From assembly GCA_963796485.1 (NCBI GenBank), contig CAWCLV010000004.1, positions 868,001-932,000 on the forward strand: DNA of 64,000 nt, written 5' to 3'. The position numbers and the translations under genes were made by a program. Below are positions 8,897 through 17,738 of the stretch, in pieces (the stretch's first letter is position 1; each line of letters starts with the position of its first letter). The notes under the pieces are model-generated. The model worked only from the letters and a program-made list of their open reading frames with translations. It made no database searches and was not told where the DNA came from. The stretch is from CAWCDJ01 sp963796485 (lineage in GTDB: Bacteria > Acidobacteriota > Terriglobia > Bryobacterales > Bryobacteraceae).

Positions 8897-9652
8897 ATGA
8901 AATACGCGGCGATCAGTGTGTTGGCCGGCATGCTCGCGGGGCCGGTACTGGGAGCGGCACAGCCGCCGGAGGCCCCGGGTACCATTCATGCGCTTGAAAA
9001 CCGGCTGGAGAAAGACCGCCAGATGCTCAACGATTTCGGCGGCCTGATCCGGTACGGCAGCGAAAATACCGAGATCCGTCCCCCCGCGCCCGGCGAGAGT
9101 CGTGTGGTATTCATCGGCGATCAGGTCACGGAGCACTGGGGGGAAGGCGACTTCAAATTTTTCCCCGGCAAGCCGTTTTTCAACCGCGGGATCGATAACC
9201 AGAACACGGAGCAGATACTTCTCCGGTTCCGGCAGGATGTCATCGAGCTGAAGCCGAAGGTGGTGGTGATTCAGGGCGGCGCGAACGATCTAGCCGGAAT
9301 CAACGGGCCGGGCACGGAGGGCACGATCTCGGAAAATATCGAGTCCATGGTCGAGCTGGCCAAGCTGCACGGAATTCGTGTGGTCCTAGCGTCCCTTACA
9401 CCGGTGTGCGATTGCTACATCAATCAGACCCGGCTGCGGCCGCAGGGAAAGATCATCGGGCTCAACGGCTGGATCAAGCGTTACGCCGCGGAAAGCGGCT
9501 CTGTTTATTTGAACTATTACTCGGCGCTGGCGAACGGCCGCGACTTCCGGAAGGAACTGACGGTTGACGGGCTGCTGCCCAACGATGCCGGATACGGCGT
9601 CATGGCTCCGCTTGCGGAACAGGCCATCGCGCAGGCGCTCAGCGGTAAGTAA
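8897..9652 (+). CDS. SGNH/GDSL-like secreted protein lacking canonical catalytic residues
   Basis: The 251-aa protein has a signal peptide (MKYAAISVLAGMLAGPVLGA) and the SGNH-hydrolase framework: VVFIGDQVTEHW (block I), VVIQGGANDLAG (block III, Gly and Asn kept) and VDGLLPNDAGYGVM (block V). In active members block I is GDS and block V is DxxH. Here the Ser position is Gln76 and the His position is Leu227, so both the nucleophile and the base are missing. It is probably a non-catalytic carbohydrate-binding or scaffold protein, or uses different chemistry. It sits tightly between the two propeller genes, suggesting a shared periplasmic process. Confidence 0.75.
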   Translation: MKYAAISVLAGMLAGPVLGAAQPPEAPGTIHALENRLEKDRQMLNDFGGLIRYGSENTEIRPPAPGESRVVFIGDQVTEHWGEGDFKFFPGKPFFNRGIDNQNTEQILLRFRQDVIELKPKVVVIQGGANDLAGINGPGTEGTISENIESMVELAKLHGIRVVLASLTPVCDCYINQTRLRPQGKIIGLNGWIKRYAAESGSVYLNYYSALANGRDFRKELTVDGLLPNDAGYGVMAPLAEQAIAQALSGK

Positions 9653-9682
9653 ATTCTGATGGGGTTGGAAAGGAGTTTGGTG

Positions 9683-11236
9683 ATGCGGAAATTTGCCGGC
9701 ATCGCGATCCCGGCGGGGATCGTTCTAATGAGCGCGGGCCTGGTGTACGCACAACGCGGAAGCAGCGATTGGACCACCAGCGGCGGCGACGCCCAGCGTT
9801 CGTCCTGGCTACGGTCGGACGCGAAGATCTCGCTGGAAAGCCTCGAAAAGCCGGGGTTCCAGATGATCTGGAAAGTGAAGCTCAACGATTCCGGGACGAG
9901 TTCCCTGACCGATGCCGTCCTGCTGAACTTCTATATCGGGTATCGCGGCTTCCGCAGTTTCGCATTCCTGGGCGGCCCCGGCAACAACATCTCGGCGGTG
10001 GATACCGATGTCTCCCGCATCGAGTGGCAGAAGCATTTGCCGGGCGGCGGACCGTCGCCGTGTTCGGCTTCGCTGATCACCCAAGTCGCGCGCCCCACCG
10101 GTCTTGAGATTCCCGCGGAAGGCGGAGGAGGAGGACGCGGCCGTAGCGCCTTCGCCCGCGGCAATGTCGGCGAAGCGAATCAGGGAGCCAACATCCCGGA
10201 GAGCCCGCGCCGTAACTTCGTGCCGCCGCCGGCGGCCGGCCGCGGCGCGCGGGGCGGACGCAATGGCGGCCGTGCGGGAGCGCCCGCTTACAGTCCGTTT
10301 CAACGGGCGCCTGCCTACCTCTATGCGCTGACCAGTGACGGGATGCTCCACCAGATGTACGTCTCGAACGGCGAGGAACCCGAACCGGCCTTCAAGTTCC
10401 TGCCCGCCAGCGCCAATGCCGGCGGCCTGATCGTGACTGAAGGCACGGCGTACGTGATCACCACGAAGGGCTGCGGCGGAGTTCCCGAAGGTGTCTGGGC
10501 GCTCGACCTGCAATCGAAGAAGGTCGTGAGTTGGAAGGGAGCCGTAGTCGGCAGCGCCGGCATCGCTTTCGATCCCGACGGTACGCTCTATGTGGCCACC
10601 GCTTCCGGTTCCGGCTCGCATGCCAATTCCCTGGTTGCGCTCGACCCGAAAACCCTGGAGCCGAAAGACTGGTACACGGCGGAGAGCGGGTTCACCTCGA
10701 CACCCGTGATCTTCGAGTACAAGGACAAGCTGCTGACGGCTGCCGCCACGAGCGACGGCCAGTTACACCTTCTCGACACCAAGTCGCTGGGCGGCTCGGA
10801 CCACAAGACGCCGCTCTCGCGCGCGGATGCCGGTTCTCAAACGTCGGGCTTCGCTCCCGGCGCGCTCGCCAGCTGGCAGGATTCGCACCGGACGCGATGG
10901 GTGCTGGCTCCGGCCGCGCACGCGGTGGTCGCGTGGAAAGTGGCCGACCAGAACGGATCCCCGGCACTCGCATCCGGCTGGGTTTCGGATGCCATTGAAT
11001 CGCCGTTGCAGCCGATGATCGTCAACGGCGTGGTTTTTGCCGCGGCGGCGGGTAAACCGTCCTCGCCCGCGGTGCTGTATGCCCTGAATCCCTCCACCGG
11101 AAAGGAACTCTGGAACAGCGGGCGGGACATCGGCTCATACCTGCCGAGCGGCGGGTTGTCGGCGGGCGGGACACAACTTTATCTTGGGGCGGCTGACGGC
11201 ACGATCTACGCGTTCGGCTTCCCCATCGAGCACTAA
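9683..11236 (+). CDS. PQQ-like beta-propeller protein with Gly/Arg-rich insert
   Basis: The 517-aa protein is started at the ATG at 9683, preceded by GGAAAGGAG. It has a signal peptide ending near GLVYAQ. Propeller blades are recognisable, for example VLYALNPSTGKELWNSGRD near the end and LYALTSDGMLHQMYVSNGEE in the middle. It is clearly a paralogue of the 7343-8893 protein: both share the STPVIFEYK-like and LLDTKSLGGSDHKTPL strands. Between blades, residues ~140-205 form a low-complexity insert rich in Gly, Arg, Ala and Pro. A periplasmic propeller, possibly a partner of the following cytochrome c, is the best reading; enzymatic activity is unproven. Confidence 0.72.
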   Translation: MRKFAGIAIPAGIVLMSAGLVYAQRGSSDWTTSGGDAQRSSWLRSDAKISLESLEKPGFQMIWKVKLNDSGTSSLTDAVLLNFYIGYRGFRSFAFLGGPGNNISAVDTDVSRIEWQKHLPGGGPSPCSASLITQVARPTGLEIPAEGGGGGRGRSAFARGNVGEANQGANIPESPRRNFVPPPAAGRGARGGRNGGRAGAPAYSPFQRAPAYLYALTSDGMLHQMYVSNGEEPEPAFKFLPASANAGGLIVTEGTAYVITTKGCGGVPEGVWALDLQSKKVVSWKGAVVGSAGIAFDPDGTLYVATASGSGSHANSLVALDPKTLEPKDWYTAESGFTSTPVIFEYKDKLLTAAATSDGQLHLLDTKSLGGSDHKTPLSRADAGSQTSGFAPGALASWQDSHRTRWVLAPAAHAVVAWKVADQNGSPALASGWVSDAIESPLQPMIVNGVVFAAAAGKPSSPAVLYALNPSTGKELWNSGRDIGSYLPSGGLSAGGTQLYLGAADGTIYAFGFPIEH

Positions 11237-11257
11237 TCCGGGAGATACATCGAACTT

Positions 11258-11719
11258 ATGTCACGCATTCGCATGTATGGCGCGGCCGCGGCGCTGACCA
11301 TGGCCGCCGCCTGGGCACAGCAATTGCCGGACGGCGCGGGCAAGGCCCAGGTCCAGAAGCTTTGCAGCCAGTGTCACGAGGTGGCGAGGTCCGTCTCGCT
11401 GCACCAGAACCGCGCCGGGTGGGAGGGGACCGTCAATAAAATGGTGTCGCTCGGGGCCAAAGCATCCGACCAGGATTTGGATGCCGTAGTCACTTACCTG
11501 GCCGCTCACTTTCCGGCCGAGGAGATTCCGCCGCTGAACGTCAACACGGCGCGGCAGATTGAATTCGAGAGTGCTTTGACGCTGAGGCGTTCGCAAGCCG
11601 CGGCGATCGTCGCCTATCGCGAAAAGCACGGACCGTTCAAGTCCATCGAGGACCTGGAGAAAGTGCCCGGAATCGACGCGGCCAAGATCGAAGCCGGCAA
11701 AGACCGGTTAGTTTTCTGA
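11258..11719 (+). CDS. Secreted cytochrome c fused to a ComEA-like helix-hairpin-helix domain
   Basis: The 153-aa protein has a signal peptide (MSRIRMYGAAAALTMAAAWA) and a mono-haem site CSQCH at residues 36-40. A likely distal Met follows in the segment GWEGTVNKMVSLGAKASD, as in the small cytochromes attached to quinoproteins. Residues ~93-153 then form a helix-hairpin-helix unit (LNVNTARQIEFESALTLRRS, then DLEKVPGIDAAKIEAGKDRL), like the DNA-binding half of ComEA. It lies 21 bp after a PQQ-like propeller, which suggests it takes electrons from a periplasmic oxidation. The joining of a haem domain to an HhH domain is odd; the HhH may serve as a protein-interaction module here. Confidence 0.78.
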   Translation: MSRIRMYGAAAALTMAAAWAQQLPDGAGKAQVQKLCSQCHEVARSVSLHQNRAGWEGTVNKMVSLGAKASDQDLDAVVTYLAAHFPAEEIPPLNVNTARQIEFESALTLRRSQAAAIVAYREKHGPFKSIEDLEKVPGIDAAKIEAGKDRLVF

Positions 11720-11738
11720 AGCATTTCCAGGAGTCGTC

Positions 11739-12638
11739 ATGATCAATCGCTACGCTGTCTCTCCGGCAGTTTTCTGCGCGGCCGTCTTCGTCCTTTGCGC
11801 ACAATCCCCGCAGCAGCCCCCTCAAGCGCCCGGCCGCGGGGGCCGCGGCTTCGGCGGCTTCACCCAGCCGGACCCCATCGACTTCGAAGATCACACGGGA
11901 TGGAAGTCCATGTTCGACGGCCAAACCCTGAATGGCTGGGACGGCAATAAAGACATCTGGCACGTGGAGGACGGCGCCATCACGGCCGCATCCACCTGCG
12001 AGGATCCCACCGGCACCGCATATCTGATCTGGCAGGGCGGACAGCCCGGTGACTTCGAACTGAAAGCCGAACTGCGCGGCGAGGGCCCTGGAATCAACAG
12101 CGGCATTCAGTACCGCAGCTTTATCCAGGAAGCGCGCGCAGGCCGCGGACCCGGCGCACCGGCCGGACGGGGCGGACGCGCGGGCTTTGCGGGACGCGGT
12201 CCCGCCGGCCCCTGCCCGAGCGGCAAGCCGCGCGGCACACCGAACACGGCGGCTAACGCGAAGTGGAACCTGGGCGGACCGCAGGCCGATTTCGACGGCA
12301 CGAATCGCTACTCCGGCCAGTATTACGAGGGAGGCACATCCCGCGGCATCGTCGCGTGGCGCGGCCAGGTAGTGCGCGCGGAGGAGGGCAAGCACCCCCG
12401 GCTTCTCGCCATGCTGGGCGACCCCGAAGCACTCGGCGGCTATGTGAAAATCAATAACTGGAACCAGATTCACATCATCGCCCGCGGCAACGAATTGATT
12501 CACATCATCAACGGGCACGTGATGGCGGTCTTCCTCGACGATGACCCGGCCAAGTTCCGCAAGAACGGCTACATCGGCCTCCAAATCGAGGGCATCGGGA
12601 AGGTGAGCTTCCGGAATATCTGGATCAAAACGGAGTAA
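11739..12638 (+). CDS. DUF1080 (3-keto-disaccharide hydrolase-like) secreted protein
   Basis: The 299-aa protein has an N-terminal signal segment and the DUF1080/PF06439 concanavalin-like sandwich. Motifs include GWKSMFDGQTLNGWDGN, IWHVEDGAITA, GDFELKAELR, NSGIQYRSF, and late strands NWNQIHIIARGNELIHIING and KFRKNGYIGLQIEG. The Pfam family is named 3-keto-disaccharide hydrolase after members that cleave 3-oxo-glycosides. A Gly/Arg/Pro-rich insert (residues ~130-160) follows the QYRSF strand. The start at 11739 follows the previous stop by 19 bp and the stop is one base before the next ATG. A similar but shorter paralogue is encoded at 14696-15400 in the opposing operon. Confidence 0.82.
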   Translation: MINRYAVSPAVFCAAVFVLCAQSPQQPPQAPGRGGRGFGGFTQPDPIDFEDHTGWKSMFDGQTLNGWDGNKDIWHVEDGAITAASTCEDPTGTAYLIWQGGQPGDFELKAELRGEGPGINSGIQYRSFIQEARAGRGPGAPAGRGGRAGFAGRGPAGPCPSGKPRGTPNTAANAKWNLGGPQADFDGTNRYSGQYYEGGTSRGIVAWRGQVVRAEEGKHPRLLAMLGDPEALGGYVKINNWNQIHIIARGNELIHIINGHVMAVFLDDDPAKFRKNGYIGLQIEGIGKVSFRNIWIKTE

Positions 12639-12639
12639 C

Positions 12640-13683
12640 ATGCCCCAAACGACGTACCGGGGCCGCCGCGCCGCACAGATCGAGAACGAGCATCTGCGGG
12701 TGACGGTCACCAGCGAAGGCGGCCATATTGCCGAGGTCCTCGATAAGCGCACCGGAGTGAACCCGCTGTGGACTCCGCCGTGGCAGTCGATGGAACCTTC
12801 CAGCTTCGATCCCGCCAACCCCGCTTATGGCGAGGGCGCCGAAGCCAAACTGCTCGCCGGTATCCTCGGCCACAACCTCTGCCTCGATCTCTTCGGCGGA
12901 CCCTCTCCCGAGGAGGCCGCCGCCGGAATGACGGTTCACGGCGAAGGGTCCGTCATCCCTTACCGGTTGGAGAGTGATGGCGGCCGCCTGATCCAGAGCG
13001 CGACTCTGCCGATGGCGGGGCTGAAATTCGACCGTGCCATCGAACTTCGCGGAGGCGCCGTCAGCATTCGCGAACGCGTCGAGAATCTCTCTTCGTGCGA
13101 CCGCCCGATCGCGTGGACCCAGCACGTCACGCTCGGCCCGCCGTTTCTCGAAGGCGGCGTCACCGAGTTTCGCGCACCGGCAACCCGGTCGCGCGTCTTC
13201 GAGAAGCCTTTCGGCAAGGACGACTACCTGAAAGTGGGCGCCGATTTCGACTGGCCGATGGCCCCGCGTTCCACCGGAGGGCTAGTCGATATGCGGGAGT
13301 ACTCCGACGCGCCGGCTTCGAGCGGGTTCACCACTCACCTCATGGACCCCTGGCAGGAGAATGCGTTTTTCGTGGCGTTCCATCCCGGCATGAAACTGGC
13401 GTTCGGCTACGTCTGGAAGCAGGCGGATTTCCCGTGGCTGGGCATCTGGGAAGAGAACCAGAGCCGGACCGGCCCCCCGTGGTGCGGCAAGGCCATCACG
13501 CGCGGGATGGAGTTCGGCGCATCGCCGGTCCCGGAACCGCGCCGCGAAATGATCGCGCGCGGCAGCCTCTTCGGCGTCCCGGCATACCGCTGGCTGCCGG
13601 CCAAGAGCCGGATCGAGGCGCATTACTGGGCAGTGGCCTTCAGCGCGGAGCGCATTCCGGAATCGCTCGAGATTCCGGCCTGA
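12640..13683 (+). CDS. Galactose-mutarotase-superfamily protein (aldose 1-epimerase-like)
   Basis: The 347-aa protein lacks a signal peptide and resembles the mutarotase superfamily. It has an N-terminal strand pair IENEHLRVTVTSEGGHIAEV, a central segment around TVHGEGSVIPYRLE, a His-containing strand WTQHVTLGPPFLEGG, and a C-terminal sandwich with WLGIWEENQSRTGPPWCGKA. Members interconvert anomers of sugars or bind them without catalysis. The ATG is one base after the DUF1080 stop, so it is translated as part of that operon. Its 3' end overlaps the convergent lacI-type gene by 44 bp, an unusually long tail-to-tail overlap. The catalytic role is inferred from fold-level similarity only. Confidence 0.65.
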   Translation: MPQTTYRGRRAAQIENEHLRVTVTSEGGHIAEVLDKRTGVNPLWTPPWQSMEPSSFDPANPAYGEGAEAKLLAGILGHNLCLDLFGGPSPEEAAAGMTVHGEGSVIPYRLESDGGRLIQSATLPMAGLKFDRAIELRGGAVSIRERVENLSSCDRPIAWTQHVTLGPPFLEGGVTEFRAPATRSRVFEKPFGKDDYLKVGADFDWPMAPRSTGGLVDMREYSDAPASSGFTTHLMDPWQENAFFVAFHPGMKLAFGYVWKQADFPWLGIWEENQSRTGPPWCGKAITRGMEFGASPVPEPRREMIARGSLFGVPAYRWLPAKSRIEAHYWAVAFSAERIPESLEIPA

Positions 13684-14686
13684 CGGAAGACTGCCGCACC
13701 TTGAGGGTGGCGGGCAGCCGGACCATCGTCTTCTCGGCGGTGGTCAGGCGGCCTTCCAAACGGTCGAGCAGGATCTCCGAAGCGCGGTAGCCGATGTCAT
13801 AGGCGGGCTGCACCACGGTGGTGATCGCCGGGGTAAACAAGTCCTCGACAGCCAATTCGTCGAACGTGACGAATGCGATATCGGCCGGCGTGCTCAGACC
13901 GCAATCGCGGAGCGCCCGCAACGCCCCCAACGCGGTCGGCCCGTTGGTGCAGAAGATGGCATCCGGCCGCGGCAGTCCGCTGCCCAGGCGCTCGCGGCAC
14001 ATCGCCGCCACATCTTCCGACCGCAGATTGCCCTGCCAGACCAGGTTGTCTTCACGAGAAATCCCGGCCAACTCCAGCGCCTTTTTGTAGCCCACCAGCC
14101 TGCGGCGCTCGTTTTTCAGGGAAAGCGGACCAGTCACGATCGCGATGCGGCGGCTGCCCGTTTCGATCAGGTGCTTTACCGCCATCTGCGCAGCTTCCAT
14201 GTCCTCCAGCGACACCGAGTCCACCGGGACGCGATCGGGGATGCGGTCCAGGCAAACCACCGGGATGCCCGCATCGATCATCCGCGAGAGTTGATTGACG
14301 GGCGTTGGCGCGGAGGCGACTACCAGCAGGATGCCATCGACCCTTTGGGACCGCAACAGCGAGAGCAGTTCCTTCTGCCGCTCCGCGTCGTCATCCGAAT
14401 TGACCGCGATCAGCGCATAGCCGCGGTGACGCGCCGCCATTTCCGCGCCACGGATCAACTGCGGAAAAAACGAGATCGTCATATCCGGCACGATGATCCC
14501 GAGCGTCCGCGTCTTGTTCGTCTTCAGGCTTCTGGCAACGTGGTTGGGATGATAATCGAGCTTCTGAATGGCGGCCTGCACCTTGAGCCGCAGGGGCTCG
14601 CTGACCGGCACGGACCCGGTGATCACATGCGAGACCGTGCCGACCGATACGCCCGCGAGCTCCGCCACTTTCTTGATGCTCGGCAT
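13640..14686 (-). CDS. LacI/GalR-family transcriptional regulator
   Basis: The 348-aa protein begins with the LacI-type headpiece: KKVAELAGVSVGTVSHVITG is the helix-turn-helix, and KLDYHPNHVARSLKTNKTRT contains the hinge helix. It is followed by a periplasmic-binding-like effector domain (TLGIIVPDMTISFFPQLIRG, VDGILLVVA, DGILLV-type core, AIFCTNGPTALGALRALRDC). It is the last gene of the isomerase-Gfo/Idh-DUF1080 operon. Operators with the expected CG-centred palindrome lie before that operon, the TonB receptor and the ABC ATPase, so it probably controls all three, including itself. The effector is likely a sugar or sugar derivative. The gene overlaps the convergent mutarotase-like gene by 44 bp. 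Confidence 0.9.
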   Translation of the reverse strand: MPSIKKVAELAGVSVGTVSHVITGSVPVSEPLRLKVQAAIQKLDYHPNHVARSLKTNKTRTLGIIVPDMTISFFPQLIRGAEMAARHRGYALIAVNSDDDAERQKELLSLLRSQRVDGILLVVASAPTPVNQLSRMIDAGIPVVCLDRIPDRVPVDSVSLEDMEAAQMAVKHLIETGSRRIAIVTGPLSLKNERRRLVGYKKALELAGISREDNLVWQGNLRSEDVAAMCRERLGSGLPRPDAIFCTNGPTALGALRALRDCGLSTPADIAFVTFDELAVEDLFTPAITTVVQPAYDIGYRASEILLDRLEGRLTTAEKTMVRLPATLKVRQSSVRPESRAIPECAPR

Positions 14687-14695
14687 CTTCCCCGC

Positions 14696-15400
14696 TTACA
14701 GCTTTTTCAGCCGCACGTTCCTAACTTCGATCTTCATCGGAGGCCCGCGATGCACCTGGATGCCGATCAGCCCGTCCATCTTACGGCCGGCCGTATCGTC
14801 GTCGATCAGCATGCTCATCACGCGCCCGTTGAGCATTTGGATGATGGTATTGCCCCTGCAGATCAGGTGCAGGTCGTTCCAGCCATCGCCGTGGATCAGT
14901 GCCTTGAGCTGATTACCGTCGCCCAGCGAGCTGACCAGCGCCGGCTTCTTGCCGTCGGGAATGTAGGTGAACTGTCCGCGCATGGCGAGAAAGCCGCGCC
15001 CGCGCTCTTCGTAGATCTGGCCGGTGTACTGCTGCTCCCCGTCCATATCCGCCTGGTAGCCCTTCATCGCCCACTTGATGTCGGGCAGTTCGATGCTGCG
15101 AAACTGGATGCCGCTGTTGAAGCCCGTGAGCTTGAAGTCGAGCTTCAGTTCGAAATCCGCCGGGCTGCCGCCGCGCCAGATCAGGAAGGTATTCTGCTTC
15201 GGCTGCTTGTCGGTCGTGGTCTGGCCGATCAGTTCGCCGTTCTCGATGCGCCAAAATACGGGATCGCCGTCCCACCCGCTCATCGACTTGCCATCGAAGA
15301 TCTGCTGATAGCCGCTATCTTCGAGCGGCGGGATCACCGGTCCGCGCTGCGCATATGCCGCCGCGGCCGTCAAAAGCAGAATCGCACACACACTACGCAT
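14696..15400 (-). CDS. DUF1080 (3-keto-disaccharide hydrolase-like) secreted protein, short form
   Basis: The 234-aa product is started at the ATG at 15400, which has GGGAGGAAGAG upstream and gives a signal peptide MRSVCAILLLTAAAAYAQ; a longer start at 15421 would hide it. The DUF1080 sandwich is complete: YQQIFDGKSMSGWDGDP, FWRIENGELIGQTTTDKQP, SPADFELKLDFKLTGFNSGI, GWNDLHLICRGNTIIQMLNG and LIGIQVHRGPPMKIEVRNV. It lacks the Gly/Arg-rich insert of its paralogue at 11739. The start lies inside the last codons of the upstream Gfo/Idh gene (8-bp overlap), indicating translational coupling. It would act outside the cytoplasm on an oxidised glycoside. Confidence 0.83.
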   Translation of the reverse strand: MRSVCAILLLTAAAAYAQRGPVIPPLEDSGYQQIFDGKSMSGWDGDPVFWRIENGELIGQTTTDKQPKQNTFLIWRGGSPADFELKLDFKLTGFNSGIQFRSIELPDIKWAMKGYQADMDGEQQYTGQIYEERGRGFLAMRGQFTYIPDGKKPALVSSLGDGNQLKALIHGDGWNDLHLICRGNTIIQMLNGRVMSMLIDDDTAGRKMDGLIGIQVHRGPPMKIEVRNVRLKKL

Positions 15401-16568
15401 TGTTTTCTCTTCCTCCCGCATGCGCGGCCCCGGCCGCCCTCACTTTGACCCAGCTTCGATTCGCGGCGGACTCCAGCACGGCGTCCGTCACGTAATCGGT
15501 GCGCAAGGCTTCGCCGAAATCCGGCGCTGCGGACTTGCCCTCGCCGAGGGCTGCCAGGAAGTCCGCCACCTGGTGGATGAACGTATGTTCGTAGCCGATC
15601 TGCAATCCCGGGACCCACCAGTGTTTCATATATGGATGGTCGCCGTCGGTGATGTGAATGTTCCGCCACCCGCGCGTGCGTCCCTGGTCTTTGTGGTCGA
15701 AGTACTGCAGCCGGTGCAGGTCGTGGAGGTCCCACGCGATGGAGCCTTGCTCCCCGTTGATCTCCAGCGTGTAGAGCGCCTTGTGCCCGCGCGCGTACCG
15801 CGTGGCTTCGAAGGTTGCCAGCGAGCCGTTCTCGAAGCGCGCAAGGAACAGGCTGGCATCGTCGATCCCCACCGGCTCCACCTGGCCGCTCAGGTTGTGT
15901 TTCCGGCTCTTGATGAAAGTCTCGGTGACGGCGGAAACTTCGTCGATGCCGCCGTTCAGCCACATGGCGGTGTCGATGCAGTGTGCCAGAAGATCGCCCG
16001 TCACGCCGCTGCCGGCCACTTTGACGTCGAGGCGCCAGAGCCCTTCCCCACCCTGCGGCAGGTCGGTCGAAATGGTCCAGTCCTGGAGGAATTTCGCGCG
16101 GTAATGGAAGATCTTGCCGAGACGCCCTTCGTCGATCAACTGCTTCGCCAGGGTCACGGCAGGGACGCGCCGGTAGTTGTACCAGACCATGTTCGGCACA
16201 CCCGCGGCCGCCACGGCCCTGGTCATGGCTTCCGATTCGCCGGCGTTCCGGCCGAGCGGCTTCTCGCACATCACCATCTTGCCGGCCTTCGCCGCGGCGA
16301 TGGCGATCTCGGCATGGGTATCGTTCGGGCTGGCGATATCGATGAGGTCGATCTCCTTGGACTCGACCAGTTTCCGCCAGTCCGTCTCGATCTTCTCGAA
16401 ACCCGCCTGGTCCGCGAATGCCCGCGCGCGCCCGGCGTTTCGGGCGCAGACCGTTTTCAACACCGGCTCGTAAGGAAGTTGGAAAAAATGGTTCACCTGC
16501 CGGAACGCATTCGAATGCGTCCGGCCCATGAACCCGTAGCCGACCATCCCGACATTGAGTTTCTTCAT
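15393..16568 (-). CDS. Gfo/Idh/MocA-family NAD(P)-dependent oxidoreductase, cytoplasmic
   Basis: The 391-aa protein, started at the ATG at 16568, opens with a Rossmann fold (NVGMVGYGFMGRTHSNAFRQ). It continues with DIASPNDTHAEIAIAAAKAG and the catalytic-lysine motif MVMCEKPLGRNAGES. The C-terminal half is the usual substrate-binding sheet (TGDLLAHCIDTAMWLNG). Family members oxidise or reduce sugar hydroxyls, often at C3. The start is one base after the isomerase stop and the 3' end overlaps the DUF1080 gene, so it is the central enzyme of the operon. The combination with DUF1080 points to 3-keto-sugar chemistry (inference). Confidence 0.88.
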   Translation of the reverse strand: MKKLNVGMVGYGFMGRTHSNAFRQVNHFFQLPYEPVLKTVCARNAGRARAFADQAGFEKIETDWRKLVESKEIDLIDIASPNDTHAEIAIAAAKAGKMVMCEKPLGRNAGESEAMTRAVAAAGVPNMVWYNYRRVPAVTLAKQLIDEGRLGKIFHYRAKFLQDWTISTDLPQGGEGLWRLDVKVAGSGVTGDLLAHCIDTAMWLNGGIDEVSAVTETFIKSRKHNLSGQVEPVGIDDASLFLARFENGSLATFEATRYARGHKALYTLEINGEQGSIAWDLHDLHRLQYFDHKDQGRTRGWRNIHITDGDHPYMKHWWVPGLQIGYEHTFIHQVADFLAALGEGKSAAPDFGEALRTDYVTDAVLESAANRSWVKVRAAGAAHAGGRENNA

Positions 16569-16569
16569 A

Positions 16570-17619
<1,050 letters not shown>

Positions 17620-17659
17620 GAAGACTCCTTGGTTTTCAGACGACGCGACTGCACTTGCG

Positions 17660-17711
17660 CTTGAAACGTCTCAAGCTCTGATAGCGTATATCACGTACAG
17701 GGGGTTGTCAA
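17660..17711 (-). promoter_or_regulatory. Promoter with LacI-type operator upstream of the isomerase operon
   Basis: On the minus strand GGTTTGACA (-35 TTGACA, 17711-17706) is followed after 15 bases by TATACG (17690-17685) and then by CTTGAGACGTTTCAAG (17675-17660). The stretch from the -10 to the end of the operator matches the site at 350-379 at most positions with identical spacing. This makes a shared regulator very likely. Confidence 0.68.
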
Positions 17712-17738
17712 ACCTCCCGGGTGCGCTCCCGGGCGCGC

